Translations under genes and position numbers: made by a program
Notes under the pieces: model-generated
Database searches by the model: none
Seen by the model: the letters and a program-made list of their open reading frames with translations, nothing else
What the model was told of the DNA's origin: nothing
Shown here: piece after piece, positions 30,626 to 32,756 of the stretch
How positions within the stretch are numbered: the first letter of the stretch is position 1
How the letters are laid out: each line of letters begins with the position of its first letter
Virus record (IMG/VR): IMGVR_UViG_3300006192_000021
Coordinates: 1 to 32,756 of that record
Length of the DNA: 32,756 bases
Strand: one strand, 5' to 3'
Source of the DNA: a virus

Positions 30626-32756
30626 TTGGCACAGAGAAGACAATCCAGTTTAGGTAACGAATTCAAACGAGTATGGAAAGAAGACAAGAACCAGGTCAAG
30701 TTAGTTTTAGCTAGAGTTATAAAAGTGAACCCTAGATATAACACAGTAGACGTGGAGTCTGTTAGTGGTAAAGTTAAGATAAGTAAGTCTGGAGAAGACA
30801 GTGGTATGTTCTCAGCCAAACTTCCTGTACAGTTCGGAGGTAGAACAGCTTCTGGAAAGCCTTTCGGGCAAACAACACCCGTAGAGGTAGGGTCTCTTGT
30901 CCTTGTCGGATTCATAGACGGACGAAGAGGGGTGCCTGTAGTCCTTTCAGTCTATAGTGACATTATGGAAGCTAAAGAGTTATCTCGTTCCCCTGTGGAA
31001 GGGGCAGACCCTAGAGACGAAGAGATAAAGACACACACGCAACACCAATTCACTGTTTACCCTAGTTTGACCTATGAGGACATAGATGGGGAAGGGAACC
31101 GCACTGTATCCTTCACAGGTAAATCCTTTATATCCATGGAGTCAGACGTAGACCCAGATATTGGAGGATTGACTGATGATGGTTTAGGCTCAAACTACGC
31201 AGAGTTAGACTCATCTTACTATTATTCCGGGGAACTAATAGAACCTAAAAGTGGGAAAGCCCCAAACATCCTATTTCGGCATGTTGGCAACCGAGTAGAC
31301 ACTCAAGGAAACTATATAGAAGACGACCATGTAACCATGTTAAGTCTCGCACAGGACGGAACCTTTAGAACGAGTGTTCTTCGAGAGACGGAGGACTGGA
31401 GAAGTTACTTCGAATTAACTAAGGACGGAGACATCCGCTTTAGAAGACAGCAAGACTCAAAAGCTATCGGACAAGGGGAAAACAACCATGAGATAGCTAT
31501 CACTGAACAAGGGATTTTACTTCGTTCAGGAGACAAGTACATGCTCTTCAACCAAGACGGGACAAGCGGTAACGCAGGGTTCGGTGGAGGCGGTAACTAT
31601 GATGCAGACATCAGTAGGTTAACAGAAGGAATAAGAGAACTAGGAACCTCCTTCAAGCAAACAGATGAGTTCATCAAAATGTCCGCACGAAGAGTCGAAG
31701 AGATGGACGGGAAATTAGTAGAATTTGGGGCTACTTTCGAGATAACAGCTAAACAGATAGAAACAAGAGTAACAGAGACAGTAACCGGTTTGTATGACGT
31801 TCAACTAAAGAACCTATCTGGAGATATTGATAGCCTAAACGAAGGGGCACTGGTAGCTCTAAACACCTTGAGAGACTTAAGCGAAGACGGGATACTCACC
31901 TCCGTAGAGAAGAAAGTCGTAGCATTGGAATGGGACATGATTAAGGCAGAGTTCCCAGGATACAAGATGCAAGCAGAGATGGCAGAGGTAGAACACACCC
32001 CTTACCAAAATGCCTACAACGCACTACAGGTTTACTTGGAGCCTTTACTAGTAGATTTGGAAGTTAGTTCCAATGTAGTCCGAGCTACCTTCTTAACCCA
32101 TTTCCAAAACTACTTTAACGCCAGAGGGAATCTTCTATATGCAGTATTCTCTCACTTGAAGACGGCTTTGGACGAAACAGCTAGAGTAGCTATTGAAGCG
32201 GGCTTAGACGCAGTTAGGGCATCATCCGAAGCAGAAGGGGCAAGCATACTAGCCAGAAATGCAAACAGAATCCTAACAGACATTGCCTCGGATAGTGTTA
32301 TCACCGCTCAAGAGAAGCTACCGTTACGAAGAGAGTACAGACGAATTCAATCCGAGTGGCAAAGTTACCTAGCCCAAGCACAGGAGTATGAGATACTCAC
32401 AGCACCTTTCATTAGCTCAAAAGAAGCGATAGACACATACATAAACACCACTGGTGTGTTTACTGACATGCTGTCTGATACAGCGGTTAACGGTGAGCAG
32501 TTAACGCAAGTATTCGCAAATTACTATACGGAACTGGCTAAACTGTTAGCAGAGGTAGCACACCAAGCAAGGGTAACCCTATTGGGATTCAAGGGAGACT
32601 TAGAACACTATGAGACTCGTATAACCGAAACCGCAAGAGAGATATCCTTAATAGCTGAATCGGTTAAGATGATAGGTACTGAAGTGGAATTAGCCAGAGC
32701 GGAGCTATCCGTTCAAGCAGACAGGATTACTACCCGAGTCACACGAGAAGAGTTCA
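30626..32756 (+). CDS. Large baseplate protein, spike-like N-terminus and helical repeats (runs off window)
   Basis: At least 710 residues; open to the window end. TTG start at 30626, 7 nt behind AGAGGAGG, 2 nt after the previous stop. Residues of about 17-112 form an OB-like domain (VKLVLARVIKVNPRYNTVDV ... SLVLVGFIDGRRGVPVVLSV), as in gp5/gpV-type baseplate proteins. A beta-rich middle follows (to about 320), a Gly-rich turn (GGGGNYD), then coiled coil. Two related helical domains of about 100 residues come next: one from about 405 (DLSEDGILTSVEKKVVALEW), one from about 548 (TDIASDSVITAQEKLPLRRE). Such repeats occur in long tail-fibre and baseplate proteins of Gram-positive phages. The C-terminus lies outside. 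Confidence 0.88.
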   Translation, partial: MAQRRQSSLGNEFKRVWKEDKNQVKLVLARVIKVNPRYNTVDVESVSGKVKISKSGEDSGMFSAKLPVQFGGRTASGKPFGQTTPVEVGSLVLVGFIDGRRGVPVVLSVYSDIMEAKELSRSPVEGADPRDEEIKTHTQHQFTVYPSLTYEDIDGEGNRTVSFTGKSFISMESDVDPDIGGLTDDGLGSNYAELDSSYYYSGELIEPKSGKAPNILFRHVGNRVDTQGNYIEDDHVTMLSLAQDGTFRTSVLRETEDWRSYFELTKDGDIRFRRQQDSKAIGQGENNHEIAITEQGILLRSGDKYMLFNQDGTSGNAGFGGGGNYDADISRLTEGIRELGTSFKQTDEFIKMSARRVEEMDGKLVEFGATFEITAKQIETRVTETVTGLYDVQLKNLSGDIDSLNEGALVALNTLRDLSEDGILTSVEKKVVALEWDMIKAEFPGYKMQAEMAEVEHTPYQNAYNALQVYLEPLLVDLEVSSNVVRATFLTHFQNYFNARGNLLYAVFSHLKTALDETARVAIEAGLDAVRASSEAEGASILARNANRILTDIASDSVITAQEKLPLRREYRRIQSEWQSYLAQAQEYEILTAPFISSKEAIDTYINTTGVFTDMLSDTAVNGEQLTQVFANYYTELAKLLAEVAHQARVTLLGFKGDLEHYETRITETAREISLIAESVKMIGTEVELARAELSVQADRITTRVTREEF

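Noticed and set aside
1-32756. tRNA genes, CRISPR arrays, integrase or att sites
   Set aside because: None seen. The only direct repeat array is the coding 69-bp duplication at 14161, with no spacers.

Overview
The window is part of the late (structural) region of a strictly lytic-looking, SPO1/Twort/K-like contractile-tailed phage (family Herelleviridae) of a Gram-positive, low-GC host. The evidence is the gene order (terminase, lysis genes, portal, prohead protease, scaffold, major capsid protein, head-tail connectors, sheath, tube, tail chaperone, tape measure, hub with peptidase, baseplate), the Herelleviridae-type capsid protein, strong GGAGG ribosome binding sites and an amidase/LysM/SH3 endolysin. 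All genes read on the + strand. No integrase, repressor or tRNA gene is visible. The host genus cannot be fixed from the sequence; Bacillus-, Listeria-, Enterococcus- or Staphylococcus-like hosts are all possible.

Region 1 (1-6467) is packaging. A small acidic gene, possibly the small terminase subunit, precedes the large terminase gene terL, which is split into five exons by four group I introns. The splice points could be placed from the P1 pairings and protein continuity: 454-664, 1982-2130, 3449-3647, 3925-4553 and 5814-6467, which join without a frame break into a 613-residue protein. Introns 1, 2 and 4 each carry a homing endonuclease gene with three zinc-ribbon-like modules and a Vsr-like EDxHD nuclease domain. 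Intron 3 is a bare 277-nt ribozyme. The introns are mosaics of one another.

Region 2 (6480-10910) holds three genes of unknown function, an LL-H type holin and a modular endolysin, closed by a strong terminator. Region 3 (10934-16717) holds an unknown small gene, portal, prohead protease, a scaffold-like acidic protein with a perfect tandem repeat, and the major capsid protein behind two promoter-like sites, again closed by a terminator. Region 4 (16800-20813) encodes a lysine-rich protein, connector and completion proteins and the probable tail terminator. Region 5 (20818-28051) has sheath, tube, the tail assembly chaperone pair with a probable +1 frameshift, and a 1288-residue tape measure with a glucosaminidase-like end. 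Region 6 (28053 to the window end) has the M23-peptidase hub, an NlpC/P60-like protein that lacks the usual catalytic Cys, and a baseplate protein running off the window.

Most transcription-unit boundaries after 10.9 kb carry a recurring extended -10 motif (TGCTATATT and/or TGGTATAAT), often right behind a terminator. Many starts are TTG or GTG, and the portal probably starts at CTG.
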